From Streptomyces sp. ISL-100 (GTDB lineage Bacteria > Actinomycetota > Actinomycetes > Streptomycetales > Streptomycetaceae): DNA of 64,000 nt. The position numbers and the translations under genes were made by a program. The stretch spans positions 1 through 64,000 of the forward strand of contig NZ_JAGGOK010000015.1 of NCBI RefSeq assembly GCF_018614615.1, given 5' to 3'. Below the pieces are notes generated by a model. It was given only the letters and a program-made list of their open reading frames with translations. It was not told where the DNA came from and ran no database searches. Positions 1 through 8,481 of this stretch are shown piece after piece. Position 1 is the first letter of the stretch. The number at the start of each line of letters is the position of its first letter.

Positions 1-171
1 CGCGCCGTGGCGTCTCCTCGGGCGCCGAACGTTCGGGTAGTGCGTTGTTTCTTCGGGCGCGTTGCGTTCGACGCCCTGCGGGGAGCGCCCCGGCACGTCC
101 CCTCCTGGCACCGTTGTTCGCGAGGCGGGGCCGGGCGGAACCTGCAAGGCGCGGCGAGAACCGTCCCGGAC

Positions 172-534
172 TCAGGCGGGGTACTGGCCCAGCATCTTGG
201 CCATCGAGGCCAGTACGGCGGGCGCGACGCGGTAGTACACCCACGTGCCCCGGCGCTCCGACGTCAGCAGGCCGGCCTCCTTCAGCTTCTTCAGGTGGTG
301 GCTGACCGTGGGCTGCGAGACGCCGACGTCGGAGATGTCGCAGACGCACGCCTCGCCGCCCTCGTGCGACGCCACCGCCGAGAACAGCCGTAGCCGCACC
401 GGGTCGCCCAGCGCCTTGAACATGGCTGCCGTACGGACCGCGTCCTCCGCCGAGAGCGGGCGCTCATTCAGCGGCGCGCAGCACGGCTCGACGGTGTTCT
501 GCTCCAGCAGTGGCAACACGTTTGCGTTCGACAT
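172..534 (-). CDS. arsR: ArsR/SmtB-family metalloregulatory repressor
   Basis: A 120-residue winged-helix repressor that would release DNA on binding As(III)/Sb(III) or a related soft metal. Visible are the Cys pair in EPCCAPL near the N-terminus, the helix-3 metal motif ACVCDIS, the recognition helix SQPTVSHHLKKLKEAGLL and the wing ERRGTWVYYRV. The Cys-Cys plus CxC arrangement resembles the actinobacterial ArsR type with a three-Cys site. I chose ATG at 534 because it lies inside a perfect palindrome (527-558) that is probably its operator; a start at 552 would place the operator in coding sequence. The gene diverges from the nuclease gene at 613. No arsenite pump or reductase is visible in the window; it could lie to the left. 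Confidence in family is high, in the effector moderate. Confidence 0.9.
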   Translation of the reverse strand: MSNANVLPLLEQNTVEPCCAPLNERPLSAEDAVRTAAMFKALGDPVRLRLFSAVASHEGGEACVCDISDVGVSQPTVSHHLKKLKEAGLLTSERRGTWVYYRVAPAVLASMAKMLGQYPA

Positions 535-558
535 GTGTCTATGTTGACACATGTCGAA
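527..558. promoter_or_regulatory. ArsR-type operator palindrome overlapping start codon
   Basis: Two 13-base arms (TTCGACATGTGTC and its exact reverse complement) are separated by six bases. The ATG of the ArsR gene (532-534, minus strand) sits inside the left arm. A possible minus-strand -10 (CAACAT, 541-546) lies about 7 bases upstream of that ATG, so the transcript would be leaderless and a bound repressor would cover the promoter and start. The dyad is seen directly; the operator role is inference from position and symmetry. Confidence 0.8.
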
Positions 559-612
559 TCAGGGCTGCCGGCTCCAGCGCCGGACCGGTTGCGGTGCCGT
601 TACGGTCGGGCC

Positions 613-1605
613 ATGAGCAAAGTGGACAGCAGTGCGGTGGCGGTGGCGGTGACGCGTATCGTCCCGGAAGGCCGGTGGGGGTGGAGGCGGGGGAGGGTTC
701 TTGCCTCGCTTGCTGTGGCCGTCGCCGGGCTGCTTGTTTTCCATTCGGCCGTGCCGGACATGGCCGGCCGGCCGGGCAGTCTGCTGGAGACGTTCCTGCC
801 CTGGCTCGGTCTGACGGTCCCCGTCTTGTTGGTTCTGGCGATGGTGCGGCGCTCGGCCGTCGCGCTGTTGGCCTTGCTGTTGCCCGTCGCCGCTTGGGTG
901 AGTGGCTTCGGCGGGCTCTTGCTGCCGGCCGAGGACTCGGCGTACGACCTCACCGTGGTTCAGCACAATGTGAGTGACGAGAACGCTGATCCGGCGGGTA
1001 CGGCACGGGCCCTGATGAAGGCCTCTCCTGGCCTCATCGCTCTCGAAGAGCTGACGGCCGGTGCGGTGGCTGTCTACTCCGCGACGCTCGCCCCGGAGTA
1101 TCCCCACCACCGGGTGGTGGGCACGGTCGGGCTCTGGTCGAAGTACCCGCTGGACGGGGCGCGGCCGGTGGACATAAGGCCGGACGGGATCGTGGGGGCG
1201 TGGAAACGTGGTCTGCGGGCCGAGGTCCGGGTGCCGGGAGAGAAGGCGGCGGTCGCGGTGTACGTCACCCACTTGCCCTCCGTGCGGTTGGGGGTGGGGG
1301 CTGGGTTCAGTTCGGGGTGGCGGGACGAAAGCGCCGTCCTGCTGGGGTCCGCCATCGCGGCTGAGCCGCTGGACCGGGTGATTCTGCTCGGTGACCTCAA
1401 CAGCACGGTGGACGACCGTGGACTGGACCCGGTCGGCGCGCACATGAACACCGCGGGCCCCGGCTTCGCCTTCAGCTGGCCCGCCTCCTTCCCCGTGGCC
1501 CGGATCGACCAGGTCATGACCCGGAAGGCAACCGTCACCGAGGTGTGGTCGCTGCCCGCCACGGGGAGCGACCACCTGCCGATCGCTGCCCGCATCGGGT
1601 GGTGA
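613..1605 (+). CDS. membrane-anchored endonuclease/exonuclease/phosphatase-fold protein
   Basis: A 330-residue protein with three hydrophobic N-terminal segments (about residues 30-110) followed by an extracytoplasmic EEP (DNase I-like) domain. Family landmarks in order are VVQHNVSDENAD, ALEEL (metal-binding Glu), THLP, ILLGDLNSTVDD and the terminal GSDHLPI, which supplies the catalytic His. The architecture is common in actinobacteria; substrates may be extracellular nucleic acid or phosphoester lipids and cannot be told from sequence. I chose ATG at 613 over an ATG at 535 that would overlap the divergent ArsR operator. It ends well before the convergent ATPase gene at 1790. Confidence 0.85.
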   Translation: MSKVDSSAVAVAVTRIVPEGRWGWRRGRVLASLAVAVAGLLVFHSAVPDMAGRPGSLLETFLPWLGLTVPVLLVLAMVRRSAVALLALLLPVAAWVSGFGGLLLPAEDSAYDLTVVQHNVSDENADPAGTARALMKASPGLIALEELTAGAVAVYSATLAPEYPHHRVVGTVGLWSKYPLDGARPVDIRPDGIVGAWKRGLRAEVRVPGEKAAVAVYVTHLPSVRLGVGAGFSSGWRDESAVLLGSAIAAEPLDRVILLGDLNSTVDDRGLDPVGAHMNTAGPGFAFSWPASFPVARIDQVMTRKATVTEVWSLPATGSDHLPIAARIGW

Positions 1606-1789
1606 TCACCGCCGCCTCTGCCCGGCCCCGGTGACGCCCCATCACGTCTGTTCTGGGCAGGTCATCGCGCGGGGGGCTCCGGGTCGGTGGAACAGATGAG
1701 ATGCGGGGCAATAATGGTCGTCCGCAATTAGCCATGCTGGACAGCGAGTTATTGGCCGCTGTCCGCCTTCGCCGCCTTTGCCGCGGCGG

Positions 1790-2200
1790 TCAGCGGCTGA
1801 CGGCCGCGCAGATGGCCTTGCCGCCCTCGGAGGACGGGCTGACCGTGACGAAGCGGGACAGGAAATGGACCAGGGTCAGGCCGTAACCGCCCTCGTAGCC
1901 GGTGATGTCCGGGTGGCGTGGGCGGGGGCGGGACGGGCTGGGGTCCTGCACGGTGATCTCCACCGTGTTCCGGCCCGCGACCAGCCGCAGCTTTGTGATG
2001 CCTCCTGCGTGCCTCAGCGCGTTCGTAACCAGCTCGGAGACCACCAGGACCACGTTCTCGGTGGTTTCCGGGGTGGGCGCCGGGGCCAGGCCGCAGAGGA
2101 ACTCGCGAGCCGTGTCGCGCGCCTCGGCCGCCGTGTCCGGACGTGTCGTCCGTTCGGCGAGCCCGCGCCTTCGGCCGCAGGTTGTCTGCGTGCGGTTCAT
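1790..2200 (-). CDS. ATP-binding protein of the anti-sigma/HATPase_c type
   Basis: A 136-residue stand-alone GHKL ATPase, the class Streptomyces uses in large numbers as anti-sigma-factor kinases or partner-switching regulators. The N-box is VLVVSELVTNALRHAG and the glycine-rich lid region is GGYGLTLVHFLSRF; the segment between (VEITVQDPSPSRP) carries the expected D box, here without a clear DxGxG. No sensor or receiver domain is present. Start taken at the ATG at 2200, which has a G-rich sequence 8 bases upstream; a GTG at 2209 is the alternative. No sigma factor or anti-anti-sigma gene is adjacent, so the partner is unknown. Confidence 0.8.
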   Translation of the reverse strand: MNRTQTTCGRRRGLAERTTRPDTAAEARDTAREFLCGLAPAPTPETTENVVLVVSELVTNALRHAGGITKLRLVAGRNTVEITVQDPSPSRPRPRHPDITGYEGGYGLTLVHFLSRFVTVSPSSEGGKAICAAVSR

Positions 2201-2370
2201 GTCGTTCACCCCCGATGAAATAGGAAGCCCTGCTCCGGTGACCCTGGGGCTTCTGCCCTGCTTTACCCAGAGCTAACTTCATGCCTTGCCTGCCGCTCGG
2301 TCGCGGCACACACCTGTGTGTCCCTCCGGTGAAACATTTGTGCGGTCATCGCGGTCACCGAGGGCCCGGA

Positions 2371-3054
2371 GTGCTCCGGCCCCCATCTGACCGCTCCGGG
2401 GGGAAACCGTGTACGGCCGCGAGAACCGCGTCGTACACCTCACTGCTGCTCGCGGTGTCGATCCTCGTCTCGCTGCTGCTGCCGACCGGCGCAGCCTGGG
2501 CGACGTCCGCCCGAACCGCCGCAGCGGCGGCCGACGACTGCGCTGCGATCTCGGGGGCAACCGGGGCCGCCTATACGGTTCCGGCTTCGCTGCTGGGCAA
2601 GAAGCTCACGGTTACGGTCACCGCCCGCCGCACGGGCCACCCGAGCGGCACCGCCACCGCCGCCGTCATTGTCGCCAGGGGCAGTGCCCCCAAGGTCACC
2701 ACGGCACCGGCGATCTCGGGCACGGCCAAGGTGGGACGTACGCTCAAGGCCGCCCACGGCACCTGGACGCCCGCCCCGACGTCGTACGGCTACCAGTGGT
2801 ACGCGAACGGCACGGCGATCACGGGCGCGACCACGTCCTCGCTGGTCCTCAAGTCCGCCCAGGCCGGCAAGAAGATCACTGTGAAGGTCACCGCCCGCCG
2901 CACCGGGCACACCACCGGCACCGCCCTCAGCAAGCCGACCTCGGCGGTCGCCCGCGGAGGCCGGCGGGGGCTCAGGAGCCGTAGGTGTCGACGTCCACGG
3001 CCAGGGAGTAGAGGCGGGTCAGCTGCGTCTTGCTGTCGTTGTCGTCCGAGATGA
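2371..3054 (+). pseudogene. truncated secreted Ig-like repeat protein
   Basis: The reading frame has a signal peptide (LLLAVSILVSLLLPTGAAWA) followed almost directly by the tail of one Ig-like repeat (LLGKKLTVTVTARRTGHPSG) and one complete repeat (APAISGTAKVGRTLKAAHGTW to GKKITVKVTARRTG). After TSAVARGG the frame runs into the antisense of the convergent caspase gene and ends as Arg/Cys-rich nonsense, so the native C-terminus is missing. The first repeat also begins partway through. Streptomyces exports many multi-repeat proteins with this W-Y-N-G/KITVKVT pattern; this looks like a remnant with an internal and a 3' deletion. The start is uncertain (GTG at 2371 or ATG at 2281). Confidence 0.55.
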
Positions 3055-4945
3055 GGTACAGCGGGCGGCGGCCCCGGTACTCACCCTTCGTCAGCTCGGG
3101 GCCCAGGGCCATCCCCTCCACGTTGGTCAGGAGGGGCTGGTGCTTGTTCTTCGGCTCGAAGCTGTTCTTCGCGCCGGCCTGGGGGCAGTCGGCGAGGTTG
3201 AAGAGGAGTTCCTTCTCCGCCAGGACGTCCGTCGGCTCCGTGCCGAGGTCGGCGGCGTCCGTGACGTCCTGGCCGGACAGTGTGGTGCGGTAGACCTGCA
3301 CGGTGTTGCCGTGCAGAGGGTGGTACGACCGGTCGAGGGTGAGCAGCTCGCCATTGCCCAGGGCGACGATCTCCGCGAGCTCGCCGCCGTCGGTGATGGG
3401 GTAGGCCAGTTGCTTGTCGAGCTTCCAGCCGCCCTTCGCGGTGGACCGGTAGTGCAGCAGCCGCAGTACGTCGCTGCCCTGGTTGCTCCGGTCGGAGGAC
3501 AGGGCGGTCTGCAGGCCCGAGTAGAGGTGTTTGCCGTCCGGTGTCATGGCCAGGGATTCCAGGAGCTCTGATCCCTTGGCCGCGCTGCCGGGGCCGGGTC
3601 TGAACCGGTCCGGTACCTCCAGGTCTTCCCGGAGCAGGCCGGTCCTGCGGTCGAAGCGGCCGATGGACGGGGCGGATTCGGAGGCGACCAGCACGCTGTC
3701 CCCCTGGATCACGAGTCCCTCACCGTCGAACTCCTCGTCGGCGTAGCCCGAGCCGTCGGCCGCCTTCAGCTGGATCACGCCGGTGGGTTTGACGTCCAGC
3801 TTTTCGGGGGTGCCCAGTGTGATCCGGTAGAGCCTGGCGTTCTTGTCGTCGACCGCCAGGGCCTCGGTGGGGCCGACCATGGTCAGGCCCGAGAGGCCGA
3901 CCACGCGGTTGCCCGCGTAACCCTCGTCGTCCAGCAGGTCGGAAAAGTCCAGGAGGGCGGCGTCCGGCGAACAGGCGCCAGTGGTGGGCGCCGCCGCGTT
4001 CGCCGGGGAGGGGGTGGGGGGCTGGTGTGATGTGGTGGGTGACGGGCCGGGCGTACCGTTGGGTGTTTGTTTGTCCCAGGGGGCGGCGATGACGACGCCG
4101 GTCGCTACGGCGGCCGCGGCGGTGACAGCGGCGAGGGATACGGCGATGCGGCTGCGCCTGTCGCGCAACCGCCACCACTGGGTCTGTGGTCCCGTCCGCG
4201 TCTCCGCCGGGACCGTGGCAGACCTGGCGCGGTTGCGTACGAACGGAACTTCGCCGATCACCCCGCTGGAGGCCTTGCGGGGCTTCGGGCTGACGCGCTC
4301 GTGGAGCTTCTCGAAGATCGTGTCGAGATTCAGCAGTTCGCCGCTTTCCGGCAGCCCCTTGTCCAGCAGCTCCACCAGCGCACCGGTGAACTCGGTGTAG
4401 GTCTTGCCCCGGCGGGCGAGAGCGACCGCGTCGTCGGCGCAGGCGGCGAGGCGGTAGGCGCCGGTGATCTTCGTCATCGGCAGGATGTCCATCCCGGCCG
4501 ACAGTGACTCCATCATCAGGCCGCTGTGGCAGCAGTCCAGAATCACGATCTTGCGCTGGGCCTTGGAGTTCTTGATCTCGTCGCGGACTTCGTTCCAGCC
4601 GACACTGGAATAACGGCGTTGAGCCTCCGTCAGGGCGACGCTCAGCCGCAGCGTCGCCACTTCCGGGTCCACCACACCGTGACCCGCGTAATAGACCAGC
4701 AGGGTGTCCTCGGCGTCGGCGGCTGCCGTGCTGACCGCTCTGAGGAGTTCGTAGGGGTGCTGGGGGTTCGGGATGACGTTGCACCGGTCGGCCGGCAGGC
4801 CCAGCACGGCCGGGTCCGTCAGCAGCTGCCACAGCTTGAGGGCGCCGGTTTTCGTCGCCGGAAGGGGATCCAGGTGTACGTAATCGCTTACGCCGATGAG
4901 CACCGCGGCAGAGCGCTGCGGGTCGGGCAGCCTGTCAGCCGTCAC
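2972..4945 (-). CDS. caspase-family protease with transmembrane segment and C-terminal propeller-like domain
   Basis: A 657-residue protein. The N-terminal peptidase C14 (metacaspase-like) domain has the His motif YYAGHG (His89) and the Cys motif DCCHSG (Cys139), so the catalytic dyad is intact. A hydrophobic helix at about 267-288 follows, then a Pro/Thr linker and a C-terminal repeat-rich region (GLSGLTMVGPTEALAVDDK, MTPDGKHLYSG, VEGMALGPELTKGEY) that reads as an esterase-like or beta-propeller sensor. Its start codon overlaps the stop of the EACC1-like gene by 4 bases, so the two are translationally coupled. In actinobacterial conflict modules such caspases act as suicide effectors. The catalytic domain is cytoplasmic if the N-terminus is inside, leaving the propeller outside; that topology is inference. 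Confidence 0.85.
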   Translation of the reverse strand: MTADRLPDPQRSAAVLIGVSDYVHLDPLPATKTGALKLWQLLTDPAVLGLPADRCNVIPNPQHPYELLRAVSTAAADAEDTLLVYYAGHGVVDPEVATLRLSVALTEAQRRYSSVGWNEVRDEIKNSKAQRKIVILDCCHSGLMMESLSAGMDILPMTKITGAYRLAACADDAVALARRGKTYTEFTGALVELLDKGLPESGELLNLDTIFEKLHERVSPKPRKASSGVIGEVPFVRNRARSATVPAETRTGPQTQWWRLRDRRSRIAVSLAAVTAAAAVATGVVIAAPWDKQTPNGTPGPSPTTSHQPPTPSPANAAAPTTGACSPDAALLDFSDLLDDEGYAGNRVVGLSGLTMVGPTEALAVDDKNARLYRITLGTPEKLDVKPTGVIQLKAADGSGYADEEFDGEGLVIQGDSVLVASESAPSIGRFDRRTGLLREDLEVPDRFRPGPGSAAKGSELLESLAMTPDGKHLYSGLQTALSSDRSNQGSDVLRLLHYRSTAKGGWKLDKQLAYPITDGGELAEIVALGNGELLTLDRSYHPLHGNTVQVYRTTLSGQDVTDAADLGTEPTDVLAEKELLFNLADCPQAGAKNSFEPKNKHQPLLTNVEGMALGPELTKGEYRGRRPLYLISDDNDSKTQLTRLYSLAVDVDTYGS

Positions 4946-5430
4946 CGGCCGGTACCTCCGCCGCCGCCCGGTTCCACCCGTGCCGGCGCCGGTGCCTGTG
5001 CCGGTGTCTGTGCGTCTGCCGCGCCGTCTTCGGGCGGCGTCAGCGCGGCCAGTGCCCGCTGCACCGCCTCCTGGGTGACGCCCTCGGCCGCCGGCACCAG
5101 AACGGTGCGGTCGGCCGTCGTGACGAGCAGGTCGCCGTTGGCCATGAAGGTGACGGACTGGACCTCACCCTGAATGGTCACCGCTGCCAGCGGCCGGCAC
5201 GCCCGCCGCCAGGCCGCCACGGCCACTACGAGGTTGGCCAGGCTGAAGGAGGAATCCAGTGCCAGCTGGAGGGCGTCGAACGCGTAACCCATGCTGCCGG
5301 GCGGAGCCGCGGCCGGTACGGGGGTTATCCGGGTGACCGTACGCAGCTCGTCGTGCTGACGGAACCAGGCCAGCAGCGAACGCTGGTCCCGGCCCTGCTC
5401 GTCGTGCGGGAGAGTGACGCTCACGATCAT
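4942..5430 (-). CDS. effector-associated constant component EACC1-like protein
   Basis: A 162-residue small protein with the arrangement I associate with EACC1: a short acidic/Arg start (DEQGRDQRSLLAWFRQHDEL), a Gly-Met hinge (PPGSMGYAFDALQLALDS), a hydrophobic helix (SLANLVVAVAAWRRAC) and a beta-rich tail (AAVTIQGEVQSVTF, LLVTTADRTVLVPAA), then a Pro/Ala-rich disordered C-terminus. EACC1 was defined as the invariant partner of varied effectors, caspases included, in actinobacterial conflict systems. Here it sits directly upstream of a caspase gene (4-base overlap) and downstream of a kinase gene on the same strand, which supports the assignment. The biochemical role of EACC1 is unknown; linking an input to the effector is the usual inference. 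Confidence 0.7.
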   Translation of the reverse strand: MIVSVTLPHDEQGRDQRSLLAWFRQHDELRTVTRITPVPAAAPPGSMGYAFDALQLALDSSFSLANLVVAVAAWRRACRPLAAVTIQGEVQSVTFMANGDLLVTTADRTVLVPAAEGVTQEAVQRALAALTPPEDGAADAQTPAQAPAPARVEPGGGGGTGR

Positions 5431-5588
5431 GGAATGCTCCGGCCGTAGTGGAGGTACGGGGCGTCGGGGCGTGCGGGTCCCGACGCCTCACTCGCCCCCC
5501 CACGCGGCACGACACTAGAGCAACGCGGTTGTCGTCCTGTGCGGTTCCGCAACCATCCCCACACATGGCTGAATCTGCGCTGATTACC

Positions 5589-6701
5589 TCATTCGGGTGA
5601 CTCGGCGGTCGTGCCTGGGCCGGGTTCCGGGGTTTCGGCGGAGCTGGGTTCGGGGGACAGCCAGGCCATGCCGATGAGTACCGCCGCCAGGAAGGCGATC
5701 GCACCGGCGATCGCGCTCGCCACGCGAGGGCGGCGGCGTACGAACACCCGGGTGCTCGGCCGCTGGATCGGCGGCGCCGCCCGGCGCCGGGACGCCGGGC
5801 GCGTGGTGCCCGTGGGCGGCAGCGAGTACGTCGTCGTGGCCTGCGGCGGAGGGCCGCCGGCCGCCGGCGGCGGGGGGAGCGGCCGGGAGTGGCCCCGCCA
5901 GGAGTCCTGGCGGAACCAGTCGGCGACCTGCTCGGCCGTGGGCCGGTCCTCGGGCTGCTTGGCGAGCAGCCCCAGCAGGTACGCCTCGAAGGGGGCGGGA
6001 ACGTCGACGCCGAGGTTCCGCGGCGGTACGGGCGCTGCGTCCACATGCTGGTACAGCGTGCCGGTGGCGGTGTCGGCCTGGAACGGCGGGCGGCCTGCGA
6101 GCAGTTGGTAGAGCACGCAGCCGAGGGAGTACATGTCGGAGGCCGGGCCCGCCGGTCTGCCCAGCGCGCGCTCCGGGGCCAGGTAGAGGCTGGTGCCCAC
6201 GATCTGGCCGGCGGTGGTGAGCGCGGTGGCGGGGTCGTCGACGAACTGGGCGATGCCGAAGTCCGCGATCTTGACCGTGCCGTCGTGACTCGTCATCAGG
6301 TTGCCGGGCTTGATGTCCCGGTGCACGACGCCCTGGCGGTGGGCCGCGGCCAGGCCGGCGGCGGCCTGGGCGGCGATGCCGGCGACCCGCTCGGCGCGCA
6401 ATGCCCCTTCGGACACGAGGGTCTGAGCCAGGCTCGTACCCTCGACGAGTTCCATGACGAGGTAGAAGCGGTCTTCCCAGGCCCCGAAGTCGAACACCGC
6501 CACCAGGTGAGGGTGGCTCAGCCGGGCGGCGGTCTGGGCCTCCAGGCGGAACCGGGCAGCTGCTGATGCGTCAGCTCCGTTGCCGAGCAGCAGTTTGACG
6601 GCGACTGGCCGACCCAGCACCTCGTCCGTGGCCCGCCAGACCTCGCCCATCCCGCCCCGCCCGATGGGTGTGTCCAGCCGGTATCTGTCCGCCACCAGCA
6701 C
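5589..6701 (-). CDS. membrane-anchored Ser/Thr protein kinase (PknB-like)
   Basis: A 370-residue Hanks-type kinase with complete motifs: the P-loop GRGGMGEVW, the ATP-binding Lys in VAVKLLL, the catalytic loop HRDIKPGNLM, DFG in IADFGIAQF, and APE in LYLAPERALG. A Pro-rich juxtamembrane region leads to one transmembrane helix (about residues 328-350) and a short Glu/Pro-rich extracellular tail, with no PASTA or other sensor domain. It lies upstream of the EACC1-like and caspase genes on the same strand with a 158-base gap, so it may share their regulation and could gate the protease by phosphorylation, though this is inference. The GTG start at 6701 gives a standard N-lobe beginning ADRYRL. 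Confidence 0.9.
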   Translation of the reverse strand: MLVADRYRLDTPIGRGGMGEVWRATDEVLGRPVAVKLLLGNGADASAAARFRLEAQTAARLSHPHLVAVFDFGAWEDRFYLVMELVEGTSLAQTLVSEGALRAERVAGIAAQAAAGLAAAHRQGVVHRDIKPGNLMTSHDGTVKIADFGIAQFVDDPATALTTAGQIVGTSLYLAPERALGRPAGPASDMYSLGCVLYQLLAGRPPFQADTATGTLYQHVDAAPVPPRNLGVDVPAPFEAYLLGLLAKQPEDRPTAEQVADWFRQDSWRGHSRPLPPPPAAGGPPPQATTTYSLPPTGTTRPASRRRAAPPIQRPSTRVFVRRRPRVASAIAGAIAFLAAVLIGMAWLSPEPSSAETPEPGPGTTAESPE

Positions 6702-6858
6702 TTGCGCACCAACCCCGATTCACTCTGACAATCTCAAGGCTGCTGAACCTACTTCACCCAGTTGTCGCCCCTTCCGGTGAGGGCGGCAGTTGCGTACGCC
6801 GCCTCGTCCCTGCGCGAGCCTTCGGGGGTACGGCGGGCTTCGCGGCGAGAATCCCGCT

Positions 6859-7443
6859 ATGAACGTATTTGATCTTGGGTTGCCGCCGGCTGTGCGGCGG
6901 GCTTTTCACCGTTCCGGCGCTCTGCTGCTGACCGTACTCATGGTGCTCACCGGCCTCTCGCTTTCGGCCGGGGCCGCCTGGGCCGACGCCGCGAGCGGTT
7001 CGGCGTACAGGACGGCCGTCGTCGGGACACCGGCCCCCTCCGTCGAGCCGTGCACCAGCACCGATCCTGTCGTCTGCCGGATCCGCGAGATGAGCCCCGC
7101 CGAGCGTGCCGAGGCTCGGGACGTCCGGATCCGCTATCACCAACTGCTCGACCAGATGGAGCAGACGGCCGCCGAAATGCGCGCCTACGGCAGCGGCGAC
7201 GAGGAGATCGGGCGGCGGATGGTCGACATGCGTAACGAGGCCAAGGACATCACGCGGGCCGGCATGTCCGAGGAGGCGGTAGCGGCGCTGGAGGCGCGCA
7301 ATATGGAGAAGTACGGCAACGCGCTGGGGCCGACGGCGGATCAGCAGTACGCCAGGTATGGCAGTTGGGCCAAGGTCATCGACGCCGCGACCCGCAGCAA
7401 TGCCGCCATCGACCGGGAACTCGGGCTGGAGCCGCGCCACTGA
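6859..7443 (+). CDS. secreted polymorphic-toxin-like protein
   Basis: A 194-residue protein with a signal peptide or anchor (LLLTVLMVLTGLSLSAGAAWA). Its C-terminal half carries a pattern recurring at the ends of polymorphic toxins: helical MEQTAAEMRAYG, RNMEKYGNALGPTADQQYA and GSWAKVIDAATRSN. Unlike large contact-dependent toxins it has only a leader plus the toxin-like module. Its stop overlaps the next ATG by one base, so the downstream cytosolic protein is probably co-produced, as expected for an immunity gene. The enzymatic class of the module is not evident, and a housekeeping secreted function cannot be excluded. Confidence 0.55.
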   Translation: MNVFDLGLPPAVRRAFHRSGALLLTVLMVLTGLSLSAGAAWADAASGSAYRTAVVGTPAPSVEPCTSTDPVVCRIREMSPAERAEARDVRIRYHQLLDQMEQTAAEMRAYGSGDEEIGRRMVDMRNEAKDITRAGMSEEAVAALEARNMEKYGNALGPTADQQYARYGSWAKVIDAATRSNAAIDRELGLEPRH

Positions 7444-7889
7444 TGCATGTCATAGCTCTGCAGGACTACGACCACCACGGCCGGGTGTGGGCACTGGATC
7501 CCCTGACGGGGGCTTCGGCGCCGGCAGTCGGCCGTTGCCATGGGTTCGTCCGGCCGGCCGGGGGTGAGGGCGGGCAGGCCGCTGCCCTGTACGCCGACGC
7601 CGGGAAGCTGTGGCTGCAGTACGGGGACCAGCGCTGGGACTGCGAGACGGTTGTTGTGCGCCATGCCCGGCGGCCGGACGGGGCGCACGTGTTCACCGTC
7701 CTCGGCGGCGAGGGCACGGAGCTGGAGGTGCGCTGCCCGGCGCCGGACCCCGGGCCGTTCGATCCGACGTACGACTGGATTGACACAGTCGCCGACGATT
7801 TCTTCCTCTGGGTGGCCGGTCAGCTCGCGGAGAGGGAAGGACGCGGGGTTCTTCTTGAGCACTTCCTGAACGGCTTCGATCCCGTGTGA
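7443..7889 (+). CDS. candidate immunity protein for the upstream toxin-like gene
   Basis: A 148-residue acidic, soluble protein without signal peptide or membrane segment, beginning MHVIALQDYDHHGRVWALD and ending with a helical region (TVADDFFLWVAGQLAEREGR). I do not recognise the family. Its small size, lack of a leader, and one-base overlap with the stop of a secreted toxin-like gene are the usual signs of an immunity partner. The start at 7443 is fixed by that overlap. A convergent membrane-protein gene begins 13 bases past its stop. Confidence 0.6.
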   Translation: MHVIALQDYDHHGRVWALDPLTGASAPAVGRCHGFVRPAGGEGGQAAALYADAGKLWLQYGDQRWDCETVVVRHARRPDGAHVFTVLGGEGTELEVRCPAPDPGPFDPTYDWIDTVADDFFLWVAGQLAEREGRGVLLEHFLNGFDPV

Positions 7890-7902
7890 GGGCGGCCGGG
7901 GT

Positions 7903-8481
7903 TCAGGTGAACAGGAACGTGGTGGTGGTGGCCGCGCCGAGGGCCGCTCCCGCCACGGTCTGCGCGACGGTGTGGTACCGCAGTGCGACGCGGGACCAGC
8001 AGACGGCGGCGGTCATGGCGTAGGCGAGCAGCCACCAGCGGGAGTGCACGACGGTGAGCAGCGCCACGACGGCGGATGCGACCGCCGAGTCCACCGAGAT
8101 CTTCCAGGCGGTGTTCACGGTGAGGAGAAGGACGGTCATGACCCAGAGGCCGAGCATCGCGAAGAGTATGCCGGTGGGGGCGTGGCTGAGTCGCATGACC
8201 AGCGAGCCGGCGCCGACGGAGCCGAGGATCACGAAGAAGATCGGGGCCCGCTTGGTGCGGTCGACGACGTGCCGGTCGCCCCACGTTCCGCGCTTGCGCT
8301 CCCATTTGATGTAGCCGACGGGAATGAGACCGGCGCACAGCGCGCCGAGCAGGCCCCACAGCAGCCCGGTCCAGTCGCCGGCGGCAGCCAGCCCGATGCC
8401 GAGCATGCCTGCCGGCAGGACGTTGCGGGGCTGGAGTATGTCGGTGACGGTACGGGCTGTCGTGGTCATGCGGGGGTTCAC
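7903..8481 (-). CDS. PAP2-like multi-pass membrane protein
   Basis: A 192-residue protein with about six hydrophobic segments and a degenerate PAP2 (phosphatidate phosphatase/undecaprenyl-PP phosphatase) layout: a cytoplasmic basic loop (KWERKRGTWGDRHVVDRTKR), a KISVDSAVASA segment where PSGH would occur, and WSRVALRYHTVAQ matching the SRxxLxxHxxxD block. The Ser-Gly-His motif is not clear, so catalytic competence is doubtful; such proteins are widely annotated as phosphatase PAP2 family in Streptomyces. The GTG start at 8481 has GGAGAG six bases upstream. It converges with the candidate immunity gene. Confidence 0.65.
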   Translation of the reverse strand: MNPRMTTTARTVTDILQPRNVLPAGMLGIGLAAAGDWTGLLWGLLGALCAGLIPVGYIKWERKRGTWGDRHVVDRTKRAPIFFVILGSVGAGSLVMRLSHAPTGILFAMLGLWVMTVLLLTVNTAWKISVDSAVASAVVALLTVVHSRWWLLAYAMTAAVCWSRVALRYHTVAQTVAGAALGAATTTTFLFT

